DNA of 64,000 bases, taken from assembly GCF_000226215.1 (NCBI RefSeq), contig NZ_AGFF01000032.1, positions 23,957 through 87,956 of the forward strand, read 5' to 3'. Below are positions 9,748 to 19,278 of this stretch, one piece after another. Source of the DNA: Dietzia alimentaria 72. Its GTDB lineage: Bacteria > Actinomycetota > Actinomycetes > Mycobacteriales > Mycobacteriaceae. Numbering within the stretch: the first letter of the stretch is position 1; each line of letters opens with the position of its first letter. The position numbers and the translations under genes are program-made. The notes under the pieces are model-generated. The model was given only the letters and a program-made list of their open reading frames with translations. It ran no database searches and was not told the origin of the DNA.

Positions 9748-11172
9748 GTGAGAGTGAACCGTCGTACCAAGATCGTCTCCACCCTGGGCCCCGCCGTCGC
9801 CTCCGAGGACGGCATCCGTGAACTCGTCGATGCGGGCATGGATGTCGCCCGCCTCAACTTCAGCCACGGGGAACACGCCGACCATGAGGCCAACTACCGC
9901 TGGGTCCGCAAGGCCGCGGAGGAGACCGGGCGAGCCGTGGGCGTGCTCGCCGACCTCCAAGGCCCCAAGATCCGCCTCGGTCGCTTCATCGAGGGCCGCC
10001 ACGAGTGGGAAGAGGGCGACCGTGTGGCCATCACCGTCGCCGACGTGGAGGGCACCAAGGAACGAGTCTCCACCACGTACAAAGGATTGGCGCAGGACGC
10101 CAAGCCTGGGGACCGCCTCCTCGTCGATGATGGCAACATTGGCCTGACCGTCGAGAAGGTCGTCGGCGACGACGTCTTCTGCATCGTTACCGAGGGTGGG
10201 ACCGTCTCGAACAACAAGGGAGTTTCCCTCCCTGGCATGAACGTCTCGGTTCCGGCGCTGAGCGAGAAGGACATCGCGGACCTGCGCTTCGCTCTCGACC
10301 TGGGCGTGGACTTTATCGCCCTGTCCTTCGTGCGGTCCCCGGCAGACGTGGATCTCGTGCACGAGATCATGGACGAAGTCGGGATGCGGGTCCCGGTCAT
10401 CGCGAAGCTGGAGAAGCCGGAGGCAATCAAGAACCTCGAGTCGATCGTGCTGGCCTTCGACGCGATCATGGTGGCCCGTGGTGACCTGGGCGTGGAACTC
10501 CCGCTGCAGGAGGTCCCGCTGGTTCAGAAGCGAGCCATCCAGATCGCACGCGAGAACGCCAAGCCGGTGATCGTAGCCACGCAGATGCTCGAGTCGATGA
10601 TCAGCAATTCCCGCCCCACCCGCGCGGAGGCCTCCGACGTGGCCAACGCGGTCCTCGACGGCGCCGACGCGGTCATGCTGTCTGGCGAGACCTCAGTGGG
10701 CAAGTACCCCATCGACTCGGTGCGCACCATGTCGTCGATCTGTCTGGCCGTGGAGTCGGACTCGACCGCTGCACCGGAACTCGTACACATTCCGCGTACC
10801 AAGCGAGGAGTCATCTCCTACTCCGCCAAGGAGATCGGTGAGCGGCTGGGCGCCAAGGCCCTCGTCGCCGTGACCTCGACCGGCGACACGGTGCGACGCC
10901 TGGCCCGCCTGCACAGTCCCCTGCCTCTCATCGCCATCACTGCCGACTCCCGCATGCGAAACCAGCTCTCGTTGACGTGGGGGGCCGAGACCTTCCTCAC
11001 CGACCGCATCAACGACACGGCGGATATCGTCAAGGCGACGGACGAGATGCTGCTACCTCTCGACGGCTACAACGAGGACGATCTCATCGTGCTGGTGGCG
11101 GGGAATGTCCCCGGCGTCGAGGGGTCTACCAACTTCATCCTGGTGCACCGAATGGGCGAAGTGGACCACTGA
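9748..11172 (+). CDS. pyk: Pyruvate kinase
   Basis: A 474-residue enzyme transferring phosphate from PEP to ADP in glycolysis. Three starts are possible (TTG 9745, GTG 9748, GTG 9754). GTG 9748 has the best spacing from GAGGGG at 9733-9738. Core motifs are RTKIVSTLGPA, ARLNFSHGEH, VIAKLEKPEAI with the catalytic Lys, MVARGDLGVELP and LSGETSVGKYP. The C-terminal regulatory domain is complete. A strong terminator follows. Confidence 0.96.
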   Translation: MRVNRRTKIVSTLGPAVASEDGIRELVDAGMDVARLNFSHGEHADHEANYRWVRKAAEETGRAVGVLADLQGPKIRLGRFIEGRHEWEEGDRVAITVADVEGTKERVSTTYKGLAQDAKPGDRLLVDDGNIGLTVEKVVGDDVFCIVTEGGTVSNNKGVSLPGMNVSVPALSEKDIADLRFALDLGVDFIALSFVRSPADVDLVHEIMDEVGMRVPVIAKLEKPEAIKNLESIVLAFDAIMVARGDLGVELPLQEVPLVQKRAIQIARENAKPVIVATQMLESMISNSRPTRAEASDVANAVLDGADAVMLSGETSVGKYPIDSVRTMSSICLAVESDSTAAPELVHIPRTKRGVISYSAKEIGERLGAKALVAVTSTGDTVRRLARLHSPLPLIAITADSRMRNQLSLTWGAETFLTDRINDTADIVKATDEMLLPLDGYNEDDLIVLVAGNVPGVEGSTNFILVHRMGEVDH

Positions 11173-11194
11173 TAACCGTCAGATAACGGTTCGC

Positions 11195-11230
11195 AAGCGC
11201 CGGTGAGCACATCGCTCACCGGCGCTTTTG
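11195..11230 (+). terminator. Rho-independent terminator after pyk
   Basis: A perfect 12-bp GC-rich stem (11197-11208 with 11214-11225) closes a 5-nt loop and is followed by TTTTG and further T-rich sequence. It lies 22 nt after the pyk stop and separates pyk from the peptidase gene. Confidence 0.88.
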
Positions 11231-11250
11231 CATATTTTTGTGCTTTCAAC

Positions 11251-11280
11251 GTGACAGTGTCGAGACAATTCTGTTACATT
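11251..11280 (+). promoter_or_regulatory. Candidate promoter and inverted repeat upstream of the M23 peptidase
   Basis: GTGACA at 11251-11256 and TACATT at 11275-11280 are separated by 18 nt, a fair sigma-A type pair. The same bases form an imperfect inverted repeat, GTGACAG / CTGTTAC, with a 13-nt spacer, which could bind a dimeric regulator. The region after it (11281-11346) is a leader of about 60 nt. Confidence 0.4.
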
Positions 11281-11346
11281 TTTGGAGGCCACCGGGGAAA
11301 CCGGTCGGCCCGCCGCTCCACCCAATCGACTTTGAGGTTTCCCCAG

Positions 11347-12066
11347 ATGTCAGACGCCACTCGTATCACCTTCACCGAGCTCGCCGACCGACTCGGCGTG
11401 GAGGTCTCCAACCCGGCCGCCGGCCGCCATCGCGCGGTCCGCTCATCCCACGGCATGGGCAGGCTCGTCGCCGGCGCGGTCGCCGGTGCGGCGCTCTCCG
11501 GTGGCGCGGCCATGGCAGCCGCTCCCGTCGCCTCCGCCCAGTCCGCAGAGATCAATGTGGACCAGATCACCCAAATGGCGCAGGGCGCCATCGAGGGCAT
11601 GGGTTTGACCGAGGCTCAGCTCCGGCAGTACGCCATCGATCCGGCAGCCGCACTCGGCTCCGTCGGCATCCCGTCCGTCGGTGGCGCGCACGCTCCGGCT
11701 CACGGACCCGTCACCTCAGGGTTCGCACACCGCTGGGGAACGTTCCACAACGGCACGGACATCGGAGCCCCGATGCACGCTCCGATGTACGCCGCCAAGT
11801 CCGGCACCGTCGTCGCGGCGGGCCCGGCCTCGGGTTACGGCCTCTGGATCCGGATCAAGACCGACGACGGCTACCTGCTCGAGTACGGACACAACCAGTC
11901 CGTGAACGTCTCGGTGGGACAACGAGTGACTGCCGGCCAGGTCATCGGCACCGTCGGCAACCGCGGCTACTCCACCGGCCCGCACCTGCACTTCGGTGTG
12001 CAGAACCCGGCCGGCCAGTGGATCGACCCGGTTCCGTGGCTCGCCGCCAACGGCGTCGTCGTCTGA
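11347..12066 (+). CDS. Secreted M23 family peptidoglycan endopeptidase
   Basis: A 239-residue exported protein. A long basic N-region is followed by a hydrophobic Ala/Gly-rich segment (about residues 39-65) ending in VASAQSA, a probable signal peptidase site. The C-terminal half is a LytM/M23 domain: HNGTDIG (zinc His134 and Asp138), EYGHN (His182) and GPHLHFG (His213, His215). All expected metal and catalytic residues are present, so it should cut peptide cross-links or stems in the cell wall. ATG 11347 is chosen because the upstream frame runs into the pyk terminator. Confidence 0.9.
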   Translation: MSDATRITFTELADRLGVEVSNPAAGRHRAVRSSHGMGRLVAGAVAGAALSGGAAMAAAPVASAQSAEINVDQITQMAQGAIEGMGLTEAQLRQYAIDPAAALGSVGIPSVGGAHAPAHGPVTSGFAHRWGTFHNGTDIGAPMHAPMYAAKSGTVVAAGPASGYGLWIRIKTDDGYLLEYGHNQSVNVSVGQRVTAGQVIGTVGNRGYSTGPHLHFGVQNPAGQWIDPVPWLAANGVVV

Positions 12067-12092
12067 CCCGCAGCGCCCTTCTGAACCACAGC

Positions 12093-12126
12093 GCACCCCG
12101 TCTCCCCCTAGAGGGAGGCGGGGTGC
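12093..12126. terminator. GC-rich hairpin after the M23 peptidase
   Basis: Arms around GCACCCCG and CGGGGTGC extend to a long stem with a short CTAG-containing loop. No T-run follows on the plus strand, so it would be an intrinsic terminator of the tract-less kind often proposed in actinomycetes. It separates the peptidase from mscR. Confidence 0.5.
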
Positions 12127-12205
12127 AGTGCGTTGCATGGCCTCCGGGTCGCCTTCTCTGACACAGTGGGACGAGAGAGTCCTATACCAAGTCGAGAGGC
12201 GATCC

Positions 12206-13291
12206 ATGTCGCAGACCGTCAAGGGCGTCATCGCCCGCAGCAAGGGGGCCGAGGTCGAACTCGTTGACATCGTGGTTCCCGATCCGGGCCCCAATGACGT
12301 CATCGTTCGGGTGCAGGCGTGCGGCGTCTGCCACACGGACCTGGCCTACCGCGACGGCGGGATCAACGACGAGTACCCGTTTCTCCTCGGGCACGAGGCG
12401 TCCGGCGTCGTCGAGACCGTGGGGGACCGGGTAACCCACGTTGCCGAGGGTGACTTCGTGGTCCTCAACTGGCGTGCGGTGTGCGGCGAGTGCCGCGCCT
12501 GTAAGCGCGGACAGCAGCAGTACTGCTTCGCCACGCACAACGCGTCGAAGGACATGACGCTCACCGACGGCACGGTGCTCACCCCCGCTCTGGGCATCGG
12601 TGCGTTCATCGACAAGACCCTCGTTCACGAGGGGCAGTGCACCAAGGTGGACCCTGCGGTGGACCCCGCGGTGGCAGGGCTGCTGGGTTGCGGTGTGATG
12701 GCCGGGCTGGGCGCGGCGATGAACACCGGTGGTGTGACCCGCGGGCAGTCCGTCGCCGTTATCGGCTGTGGCGGAGTGGGTATCTCGGCGGTCGCGGGAG
12801 CGCGCCTCGCCGGCGCGTCGACCATCATCGCCGTGGATGTGGACGACACCAAACTCGAATGGGCCCGTGATTTCGGCGCCACCCATGTCGTGAACTCGTC
12901 CAAAACTGATCCAGTGGCCGCGATCCAGGGGCTCACGGGAAGTTTCGGCGCCGATGTCGTGGTCGACGCAGTCGGCCGGCCAGAAACCTACGAGCAGGCG
13001 TTCTACGCGCGGGATCTCGCCGGCACGGTTGTCCTGGTGGGTGTACCCACTCCGGAGATGCGCCTGGACCTCCCGCTGCTCGACTTCTTCGGCCGCGGTG
13101 GCTCGCTCAAGTCCTCCTGGTACGGCGACTGTCTGCCCGAGCGTGACTTTCCAATGCTCGTCGACCTGCACCTGCAGGGTCGTCTCCCGCTGGAGAAGTT
13201 CGTCTCCGAGCGGATCGGCATCGACGCCGTGGAGGCGGCGTTCGGAGCCATGAAGTCCGGTTCAGTTCTACGATCGGTGGTGACGTTGTGA
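12206..13291 (+). CDS. mscR: S-(hydroxymethyl)mycothiol dehydrogenase / nitrosomycothiol reductase
   Basis: A 361-residue zinc-dependent class III alcohol dehydrogenase. ATG 12206 starts [15 protein letters not shown]; the upstream frame overlaps the peptidase. Catalytic zinc ligands are in CGVCHTD and GHEASG. Structural zinc cysteines follow the [15 protein letters not shown] pattern, and the NAD fold has GCGGVG. Mycobacterial MscR (Rv2259) has the same architecture and, like here, is followed directly by a metallo-beta-lactamase gene. It oxidises the formaldehyde-mycothiol adduct and can reduce S-nitrosomycothiol. Adjacent genes overlap by 4 nt. Confidence 0.88.
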   Translation: MSQTVKGVIARSKGAEVELVDIVVPDPGPNDVIVRVQACGVCHTDLAYRDGGINDEYPFLLGHEASGVVETVGDRVTHVAEGDFVVLNWRAVCGECRACKRGQQQYCFATHNASKDMTLTDGTVLTPALGIGAFIDKTLVHEGQCTKVDPAVDPAVAGLLGCGVMAGLGAAMNTGGVTRGQSVAVIGCGGVGISAVAGARLAGASTIIAVDVDDTKLEWARDFGATHVVNSSKTDPVAAIQGLTGSFGADVVVDAVGRPETYEQAFYARDLAGTVVLVGVPTPEMRLDLPLLDFFGRGGSLKSSWYGDCLPERDFPMLVDLHLQGRLPLEKFVSERIGIDAVEAAFGAMKSGSVLRSVVTL

Positions 13292-13947
13292 GTGAGATCT
13301 TTACCAGCGCCGGGTATGCCGGTGATCTGCGAATCGACAAGGTGGTGACGAGCGGCATCTTTGCGCTCGACGGCGGCGAGTGGGAGGTGGACAACAACAT
13401 CTGGATCCTCGGTAATGACTCCGAGGTGTTCGTGATCGACGCCGCTCACACGGCCCAGCCGATCATCGATGCGGTGGCCGGACGCAAGGTCAAGGGCATC
13501 CTCTGCTCGCACGCGCACAATGACCACATCACCGTGGCGCCGGAGCTGTCCGAGAGGCTGGACGCGCCGATCCTGGTGCATCCGGGTGATCAGATGCTGT
13601 GGAACCAGACGCATCCCGAAGAAACCCACGGCGATCTGTCGGACGGGCAGCACCTGGAGATCGCGGGCACTCGCGTCGAGGTGATGAACACCCCTGGTCA
13701 CTCGCCGGGATCGTGTGTGTTCCACGTCCCCGAGGCCGGGGTGCTCTTCTCCGGCGACACCCTGTTCTCCGGCGGGCCGGGCGCGACCGGTCGGTCTTAC
13801 TCGGATTTCCCGACCATCATCACGTCGATCCGCGACCGCATCCTCACGCTGCCCGCTGAGACCCTCGTGCACACCGGTCACGGAGATGGCACCAAGGTAG
13901 GGGACGAATCCCCGCACCTGGAGGAATGGATCGCGCGCGGGCACTGA
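13288..13947 (+). CDS. MBL-fold hydrolase, probable S-formylmycothiol hydrolase
   Basis: A 219-residue glyoxalase II-like metallohydrolase from a GTG overlapping the mscR stop. Metal ligands are in [24 protein letters not shown] and HTGHGDGT, so both metal sites look intact. The tight coupling to mscR suggests that it releases formate from S-formylmycothiol, the product of MscR. That substrate is an inference; other thioesters are possible. Confidence 0.85.
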   Translation: MSEIFTSAGYAGDLRIDKVVTSGIFALDGGEWEVDNNIWILGNDSEVFVIDAAHTAQPIIDAVAGRKVKGILCSHAHNDHITVAPELSERLDAPILVHPGDQMLWNQTHPEETHGDLSDGQHLEIAGTRVEVMNTPGHSPGSCVFHVPEAGVLFSGDTLFSGGPGATGRSYSDFPTIITSIRDRILTLPAETLVHTGHGDGTKVGDESPHLEEWIARGH

Positions 13948-14125
13948 GCCGGTATGTGTTTGGCGCACGTCGCGGTTCCGCGAAGCTCATGGACCCCGCA
14001 TCTTACGCCCCGGCGGGCGCGTCGGGCAGGATGGTTGAAGGTCCGACGCGCCCGTACCGAGGGTGCCGTCCACCCGAGATGAGGGTGGGCGCGATGCGGT
14101 CGGTCCACGAGGAGGAGTCACACAT

Positions 14126-14575
14126 ATGGGCAGGGTCACCGCGAGTAACACCATCGTCATCGAGGCACCGGTGGAGGCCGTGTCCACGGCGATCGCCGAC
14201 TACGCCGGCGTCCGTCCGCGTATTCAGCCTGACCAGTTCAGCGCCTACCGCCTGATCCAGGGAGGCCAGGGACACGGGACGGTCGCCGCATGGCACCTCC
14301 AAGCAACCAAGAAGCGCAGCCGTGACGTCAAGGCCACGGTCACCGTCGACGACAGTGCCGCGCACTGGTCGCTCGTCGAGAAGGACGAGAACTCCTCGAT
14401 GGCCACCACCTACACGGTTCGCGAGGCTACAGGCGGCTCGCTGGTGGAGATGACCACCTCGTGGGACGGAGCGGGGGGAATCGGGGGCTTCTTCGAGCGG
14501 ACCTTCGCCCCGGGAGGGCTCAAGCGCATCCAGCACGAGTTGCTGTCAAACCTCAAAGCCGACGTCGAGGGATAA
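14126..14575 (+). CDS. SRPBCC superfamily protein (polyketide cyclase-like)
   Basis: A 149-residue protein with the START/SRPBCC pattern: VIEAPVEAVSTAIADYAG at the N-terminus, a central beta-sheet and a final C-terminal helix (LKRIQHELLSNLKADV). ATG 14126 is chosen because GAGGAGGAG sits about 8 nt upstream. These proteins bind small hydrophobic ligands; the ligand here is unknown. It is transcribed alone, convergent with the MFS gene. Confidence 0.8.
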   Translation: MGRVTASNTIVIEAPVEAVSTAIADYAGVRPRIQPDQFSAYRLIQGGQGHGTVAAWHLQATKKRSRDVKATVTVDDSAAHWSLVEKDENSSMATTYTVREATGGSLVEMTTSWDGAGGIGGFFERTFAPGGLKRIQHELLSNLKADVEG

Positions 14576-14596
14576 CGTCCGCGGTCCGGCTGGGTG

Positions 14597-16435
14597 TCAG
14601 CGGGCGTCGTCTGCGGAGGCGCTCGTTGTTGTCGTCGTACCCTCCCGGGCCGTCTCATATCCCGCGGTGAGGGCCTCGCCCGCGCCGGCCGCAACCTGCT
14701 CGGCGTCGGTCGTGGCGGCCTCGGCCGCCGCCACATCCGTGCCCGTCGGGGCCGCAGCGGCTGCCTCGCGTGCGGCCTCGACCTGCGCGGAGGCGGTACG
14801 CAGCACGATCGGGGGCAGGAACGCCAGGACCACCGACGCCGCGAGGGCCAGAATCCCGGCCACCAGGTAGATCTCGGACATGCTCAGCGCGTAGCCCTGC
14901 TCGAAGGGGTGGGCGATCAACTCGGGCAGGCGGTTGATGACCGAGGAATCCTTGGTGATGGTCTCGAGCGCACCCGCCCCTGTGGCAGGATCAGCGAGCG
15001 CTTCGACGATCCCGAACGCTTCCGGATCCTGTCGCAGGGTCGGATCCGCCAGACCGTCCGCGATGCCGCGGGCGAGGCTGCCATCCGCTTTTGCGGCCTC
15101 CAACTCGGTGGTGATGAAACCGCCCACGCGGCTGAACAGAATGGACAGGAATACCGCCACACCGATCGTTCCGCCGAGCTGTCGGAAGAACGTCGCCGAT
15201 GCGGTGGCCACACCGATCTCGCGGGGGCTCACCGCGTTCTGCACGATCAGCGTCAACGGCTGCATACAGTTGCCCAGTCCGATGCCCAGCACCAGCATGT
15301 AGGCCATCACCAGAACCAGGGACGTGTCGGCATCGATGGTCCAGAGCAGAAAGAGCCCGGCCGCAGCCAGAGCTGTGCCGAAGATCGGGAACTCGCGGAT
15401 CCTGCCGGTCCTGGAGATGAGCTGACCGGAGACGATCGAGGCGCCCATCAAGCCCGCCACCATCGGCAGCATCATCAGCCCGGAGTGCATGGGATCGGCG
15501 CCGTGGACGATCTGCATGTACAGCGGCAGGGTCATCATGCCGCCGAACATCGCCATGCCCACGATCACTCCGCCGGCCGTGACGATCGCGAACGTGCGGT
15601 CGCGGAACAACCGCAGTGGGATGAGGGCTTCCTCGCCGGCGCGGGCCTCCACGATGAGGAAGAGTCCAATTCCAGTCAGCCCCACCACGTAACAGCCGAG
15701 TGCGGCAGGCGATCCCCACCCCCACGAATTGCCCTGCTCGGCGACCAGTAGCAGCGGCACCAGACCCACGACGATCGTCGCGGCACCGGCCCAGTCCACC
15801 CGGTGATCCACGCGGACGTTCTTCACGTTGAGCGTGACCATGACCAGTGCCAACGCGACCGCACCGATCGGCACGTTGAGCAGGAAGATCCAGCGCCATC
15901 CGTCGATCCCGAAGATGGTCTCCGCACCGGCAAAAAATCCTCCGATTACCGGACCGAGCACCGACGAAGACGCGAAGACCGCGAGCATGTACCCCTGATA
16001 CTTGGCGCGGTCGCGCGGGGGGATGATGTCCCCGATGATCGCCAGTGCCAGCGACATTAGCGCGCCTGCACCGAGTCCTTGGATACCGCGATAGACCGCG
16101 AGGGTGTACATCGAGGTGGCGAGAGTGCAGAGCAGAGAGCCGAAAACGAAGATCACAATGCCGATCACGAAGAACGGTTTGCGCCCGTAGATATCGGAGA
16201 GCTTGCCGTACAACGGCGTGGAAATGGTCGACGTCATGAGGTAGGCAGTGGTGACCCACGCCTGTGCGTCGAGCCCGTGGAGGTCGTCGGCGATCGTGCG
16301 GATGGCCGTACTGACGATGGTCTGATCGAGGCTGGCGAGGAACATCGCCGACATCAGACCAGCGAGGATCACCAGGATCTGCCGATGGGTCAGCTCGCCG
16401 TCCTCGATCGGTGTCGAGGGCTGCTGGGTGGTCAA
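14597..16435 (-). CDS. DHA2-family MFS drug exporter (EmrB/QacA type)
   Basis: A 612-residue membrane protein with about 14 hydrophobic helices. The start is TTG with AAGGAGA upstream. The early LDQTIVSTAIRTIADDL motif and GKLSDIYGRKP (motif A) mark it as a proton-driven DHA2 exporter. A low-complexity Ala/Thr-rich tail of about 65 residues follows the last helix and probably lies in the cytoplasm. It follows icd on the minus strand but is separated by a strong hairpin, so it is probably expressed separately. The substrate cannot be predicted. Confidence 0.9.
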   Translation of the reverse strand: MTTQQPSTPIEDGELTHRQILVILAGLMSAMFLASLDQTIVSTAIRTIADDLHGLDAQAWVTTAYLMTSTISTPLYGKLSDIYGRKPFFVIGIVIFVFGSLLCTLATSMYTLAVYRGIQGLGAGALMSLALAIIGDIIPPRDRAKYQGYMLAVFASSSVLGPVIGGFFAGAETIFGIDGWRWIFLLNVPIGAVALALVMVTLNVKNVRVDHRVDWAGAATIVVGLVPLLLVAEQGNSWGWGSPAALGCYVVGLTGIGLFLIVEARAGEEALIPLRLFRDRTFAIVTAGGVIVGMAMFGGMMTLPLYMQIVHGADPMHSGLMMLPMVAGLMGASIVSGQLISRTGRIREFPIFGTALAAAGLFLLWTIDADTSLVLVMAYMLVLGIGLGNCMQPLTLIVQNAVSPREIGVATASATFFRQLGGTIGVAVFLSILFSRVGGFITTELEAAKADGSLARGIADGLADPTLRQDPEAFGIVEALADPATGAGALETITKDSSVINRLPELIAHPFEQGYALSMSEIYLVAGILALAASVVLAFLPPIVLRTASAQVEAAREAAAAAPTGTDVAAAEAATTDAEQVAAGAGEALTAGYETAREGTTTTTSASADDAR

Positions 16436-16561
16436 CGGGTCTCCTTGGCGGCAGTGGATGAGCTGAGTCCGGCGTGCGGTGCCCCTGCGGCTCGCTCAGA
16501 GGTTCGTTCCGAGTGAGTCGGGTAAGCATAAACGAACGGTGCCTGTCTGCACACGCGAGAA

Positions 16562-16602
16562 ACACCGCACCCCGCCGGAGTAGATCCGGCGGGGTGCGGT
16601 GT
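16562..16602 (-). terminator. Terminator after icd
   Basis: A perfect 18-bp inverted repeat (16562-16579 with 16585-16602) with a 5-nt loop lies 16 nt beyond the icd stop, in the gap before the MFS gene. On the minus strand it is followed by GTTTCTC, a weak T-tract. Confidence 0.75.
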
Positions 16603-16618
16603 TCTCAGGGAGTTCCGG

Positions 16619-18853
16619 TCAGGACCGGATGCTCTCGAGGTGGCGGTTGAGCGTCTCGCTCGGCCGCATCGCCGCCTTCAGCTTCTCCAGGTCGGGTAGG
16701 TAATAGCCGCCAAGCTCCACCGGATTGCCCTGCACGACGGTCAGTTCCTCAAGGATCAGGTCCTTGTCCGCGCTCAACTTCTCCGCGAGCGCGGTGAATC
16801 GGTCGGCCAACTCCGAGTCCTCGGTCTGCGCGGCCAGCTCCTGGGCCCAGTACAGGGACAACCAGAATTGGCTACCCCGGTTGTCGAGCTCACCGGTCGT
16901 GCGCGAGGGGGACTTGCGGTTCTCCAACAGCTTGCCGGTCGCTGTGTCGAGAGCCCGGGCGAGCAGGGTCGCCTTGGGATTGTCGTACTTGCGGCCGAGG
17001 TCGTCCAGGCTGGCGCACAGCGCCAGGAATTCGCCGAGCGAGTCCCAACGGAGATGGTTCTCCTCCACCAGCTGCTGGACGTGCTTGGGCGCCGAACCGC
17101 CGGCACCGGTCTCGTACAGTCCGCCACCGGCCATGAGCGGCACGATCGACAGCATCTTGGCGGAGGTGCCCAGCTCGAGGATCGGGAACAGGTCGGTGAG
17201 GTAGTCACGCAGAATATTTCCGGTCACGGAGATGGTGTCCAGGCCCCGCCACGCCCGCTCGAGCGTGTACCGCATGGCACGAACCTGCGACATGATCTGG
17301 ATGTCGAGGCCCTCGGTGTCGTGGTCAGCGAGGTACTTGTGGACAAGCTTGATCAGGTTGTCCTCGTGCGGACGGTAGGTGTCGAGCCAGAAGACCGCCG
17401 GCATCCCGGAGGCACGGGCACGGTCGACGGCCAGGCGCACCCAGTCGCGGATCGGTGCGTCGTTGACGGTGCACATGCGCCAGATGTCGCCGGCCTCGAC
17501 GTTCTGCGAGAGCAGGACCTCGCCAGTCGCGGCGTCGACGATGTTGGCGACTCCTGCTGACGGGACCTCGAAGGTCTTGTCGTGGCTGCCGTACTCCTCA
17601 GCCTTCTCCGCCATGAGGCCGACGTTGGGGACGGTGCCCATGGTGGTGGGGTCGAACGCACCATTGGTCTTACAGAAGTTGATGATCTCCTGGTAGATCC
17701 GAGCGAAGGTGGACTCGGGCATGACGGCCTTGGTGTCCTTCTTGCGCCCGTCAGCGCCGTACATCTTCCCGCCGACGCGGATCATCGCCGGCATTGAGGC
17801 GTCGACGATCACGTCCGAGGGCGAATGGAAATTGGTGATGCCGCGGGCGGAGTCGACCATCGCGAGTTCTGGCCGCTGCTCATGGCAACGGTGCAGATCC
17901 TCGATGATCTCTTCCTTCTTGGCCGTCGGGAGGGTCTCGATCTTCTCGTAGAGATCGACCATGCCGTTGTTGACGTTGATGCCCAGTTCATCGAACAGCT
18001 CGCCGTGCTTGGCAAAGGCGTCCTTGTAGAACACCCGGACGGCGTGTCCGAACACGATCGGGTGGCTCACCTTCATCATGGTGGCCTTGACGTGTAGCGA
18101 GAACATGACGCCTGTCTCCTTGGCGTCGTTGAGCTGCTCCTCGTAGAACTCCAGGAGAGCCTTCTTGCTCATGAACATGGAGTCGACGACCGTGCCGGCC
18201 TTGAGAGAGACGGTCTTGAGCTCGTGGGTCTTCCCGTCCTCGGTGACAACCTCCATGCGAGCGTCACAGGCGTGATCGAGAATCATCGACTTCTCGCCCG
18301 CGTAGAAATCGCCGTGGGTCATGTGAGCGACGTGTGACTGCGACGCCATCGACCACTTGCCCATGGAGTGCGGATTGGCCCGGGCGTATTCCTTGACGGC
18401 CTTCGGGGCGCGACGGTCCGAGTTGCCCTGGCGCAGGACGGGGTTCACCGCGCTGCCCAGGCAGGAGCCGTATCGCTCGGCGATCTCAATCTCCTCGGGC
18501 GTCTTGGGGTCCTGCGGATAGACCGGCAGGTCGTAGCCCTTCTCGCGGAGCTCGGCGATCGCCGTGTTCAGCTGGGGGACCGAGGCGCTGATGTTGGGGA
18601 GCTTGATGATGTTCGTGTCCGGCTCGAGGGTGAGACGTCCGAGCTCGGCGAGATTGTCGGGCAGTTTCTGCTCATCGGTAAGTCGTTCGGGGAACGTGGC
18701 CAGGATGCGGGCGGCCACTGAGATGTCACTTGTGGTGACATCGATGTCTGCGGCATCGGCGAAGGTGCTCACGACAGGGAGGAAGGCCTCCGTCGCCAGG
18801 CGGGGCGCCTCGTCGGTGAGGGTGTAGATGATTGTCTGTCTACCGGAGGTCAT
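16619..18853 (-). CDS. icd: NADP-dependent isocitrate dehydrogenase, monomeric type
   Basis: A 744-residue enzyme converting isocitrate to 2-oxoglutarate in the TCA cycle. Its length and the N-terminal [20 protein letters not shown] are characteristic of the monomeric IDH family found in corynebacteria and relatives, not the dimeric form of about 400 residues. Other family blocks are [28 protein letters not shown], and GSAPKHVQQ with WDSLGEF near the C-terminus. The start is ATG. It is divergent from polA, with a tRNA gene in the gap upstream. Confidence 0.95.
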   Translation of the reverse strand: MTSGRQTIIYTLTDEAPRLATEAFLPVVSTFADAADIDVTTSDISVAARILATFPERLTDEQKLPDNLAELGRLTLEPDTNIIKLPNISASVPQLNTAIAELREKGYDLPVYPQDPKTPEEIEIAERYGSCLGSAVNPVLRQGNSDRRAPKAVKEYARANPHSMGKWSMASQSHVAHMTHGDFYAGEKSMILDHACDARMEVVTEDGKTHELKTVSLKAGTVVDSMFMSKKALLEFYEEQLNDAKETGVMFSLHVKATMMKVSHPIVFGHAVRVFYKDAFAKHGELFDELGINVNNGMVDLYEKIETLPTAKKEEIIEDLHRCHEQRPELAMVDSARGITNFHSPSDVIVDASMPAMIRVGGKMYGADGRKKDTKAVMPESTFARIYQEIINFCKTNGAFDPTTMGTVPNVGLMAEKAEEYGSHDKTFEVPSAGVANIVDAATGEVLLSQNVEAGDIWRMCTVNDAPIRDWVRLAVDRARASGMPAVFWLDTYRPHEDNLIKLVHKYLADHDTEGLDIQIMSQVRAMRYTLERAWRGLDTISVTGNILRDYLTDLFPILELGTSAKMLSIVPLMAGGGLYETGAGGSAPKHVQQLVEENHLRWDSLGEFLALCASLDDLGRKYDNPKATLLARALDTATGKLLENRKSPSRTTGELDNRGSQFWLSLYWAQELAAQTEDSELADRFTALAEKLSADKDLILEELTVVQGNPVELGGYYLPDLEKLKAAMRPSETLNRHLESIRS

Positions 18854-19125
18854 GGGTATCGACTCTTTCTGTTCGTGCTGGTCGTGTTCTTGTGGAACCG
18901 CTTTATCGCGCTGACACCATCATCCCCCGAGTCGGACCGTGGTGGCCAGCACCATTAGGCAGCGTACGGTGACAGGCTTCACAACAGCGATGTTGTAGAC
19001 CGGCCGACCCCCCTGGCGTGTGGGGCGGCGGGCCTGTGAATGGCGGATCAGCCGTTAGAACTCTCGACCGGAAATGTCCGGGAGGTGACGAAATGGGGGA
19101 AGGGAGGCTCAGGGTCTCACAGGTG
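18854..19125. other. Upstream region of icd, no gene seen
   Basis: The 272 bases between icd and the tRNA gene contain no convincing coding frame. They should hold the icd promoter on the minus strand, but I cannot point to a convincing -35/-10 pair. Confidence 0.5.
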
Positions 19126-19199
19126 TGCCCCCGGTCGGACTCGAACCGACACTGGACGGGTTTTGAATCCGTTGCCTCTGCCAATTGGGCTACGGGGGC
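19126..19199 (-). tRNA. tRNA with anticodon CAA (leucine UUG codon), class I shape
   Basis: The minus strand folds into a 74-nt cloverleaf. The acceptor stem GCCCCCG/CGGGGGC is perfect, the T-arm is GTCGG-TTCGAGT-CCGAC, and the discriminator is A73 with no encoded CCA. The anticodon loop is TTCAAAA, giving CAA. The closing base pair of the anticodon stem is an A-C mismatch. The variable region is only 5 nt (CCAGT), whereas ordinary bacterial tRNA-Leu is class II with a long variable arm. The anticodon and A73 point to leucine, but the shape is unusual. Confidence 0.85.
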
Positions 19200-19278
19200 G
19201 AGAGCGGCGAGCCGCTGATGGAGGAGTCTAACGCAAGACCCCTGCGCCCTTGTCGGACGACGCCCCTAGAGTGGATGT

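Noticed and set aside
11281..11346. Possible c-di-AMP (ydaO-type) riboswitch before the M23 peptidase
   Set aside because: Such riboswitches occur before wall hydrolases in actinomycetes, but the leader is too short and lacks the conserved blocks.
14594..15751. Plus-strand frame opposite the MFS gene
   Set aside because: The product is a His/Arg/Gly-rich low-complexity string, while the minus strand encodes a normal 14-helix exporter.
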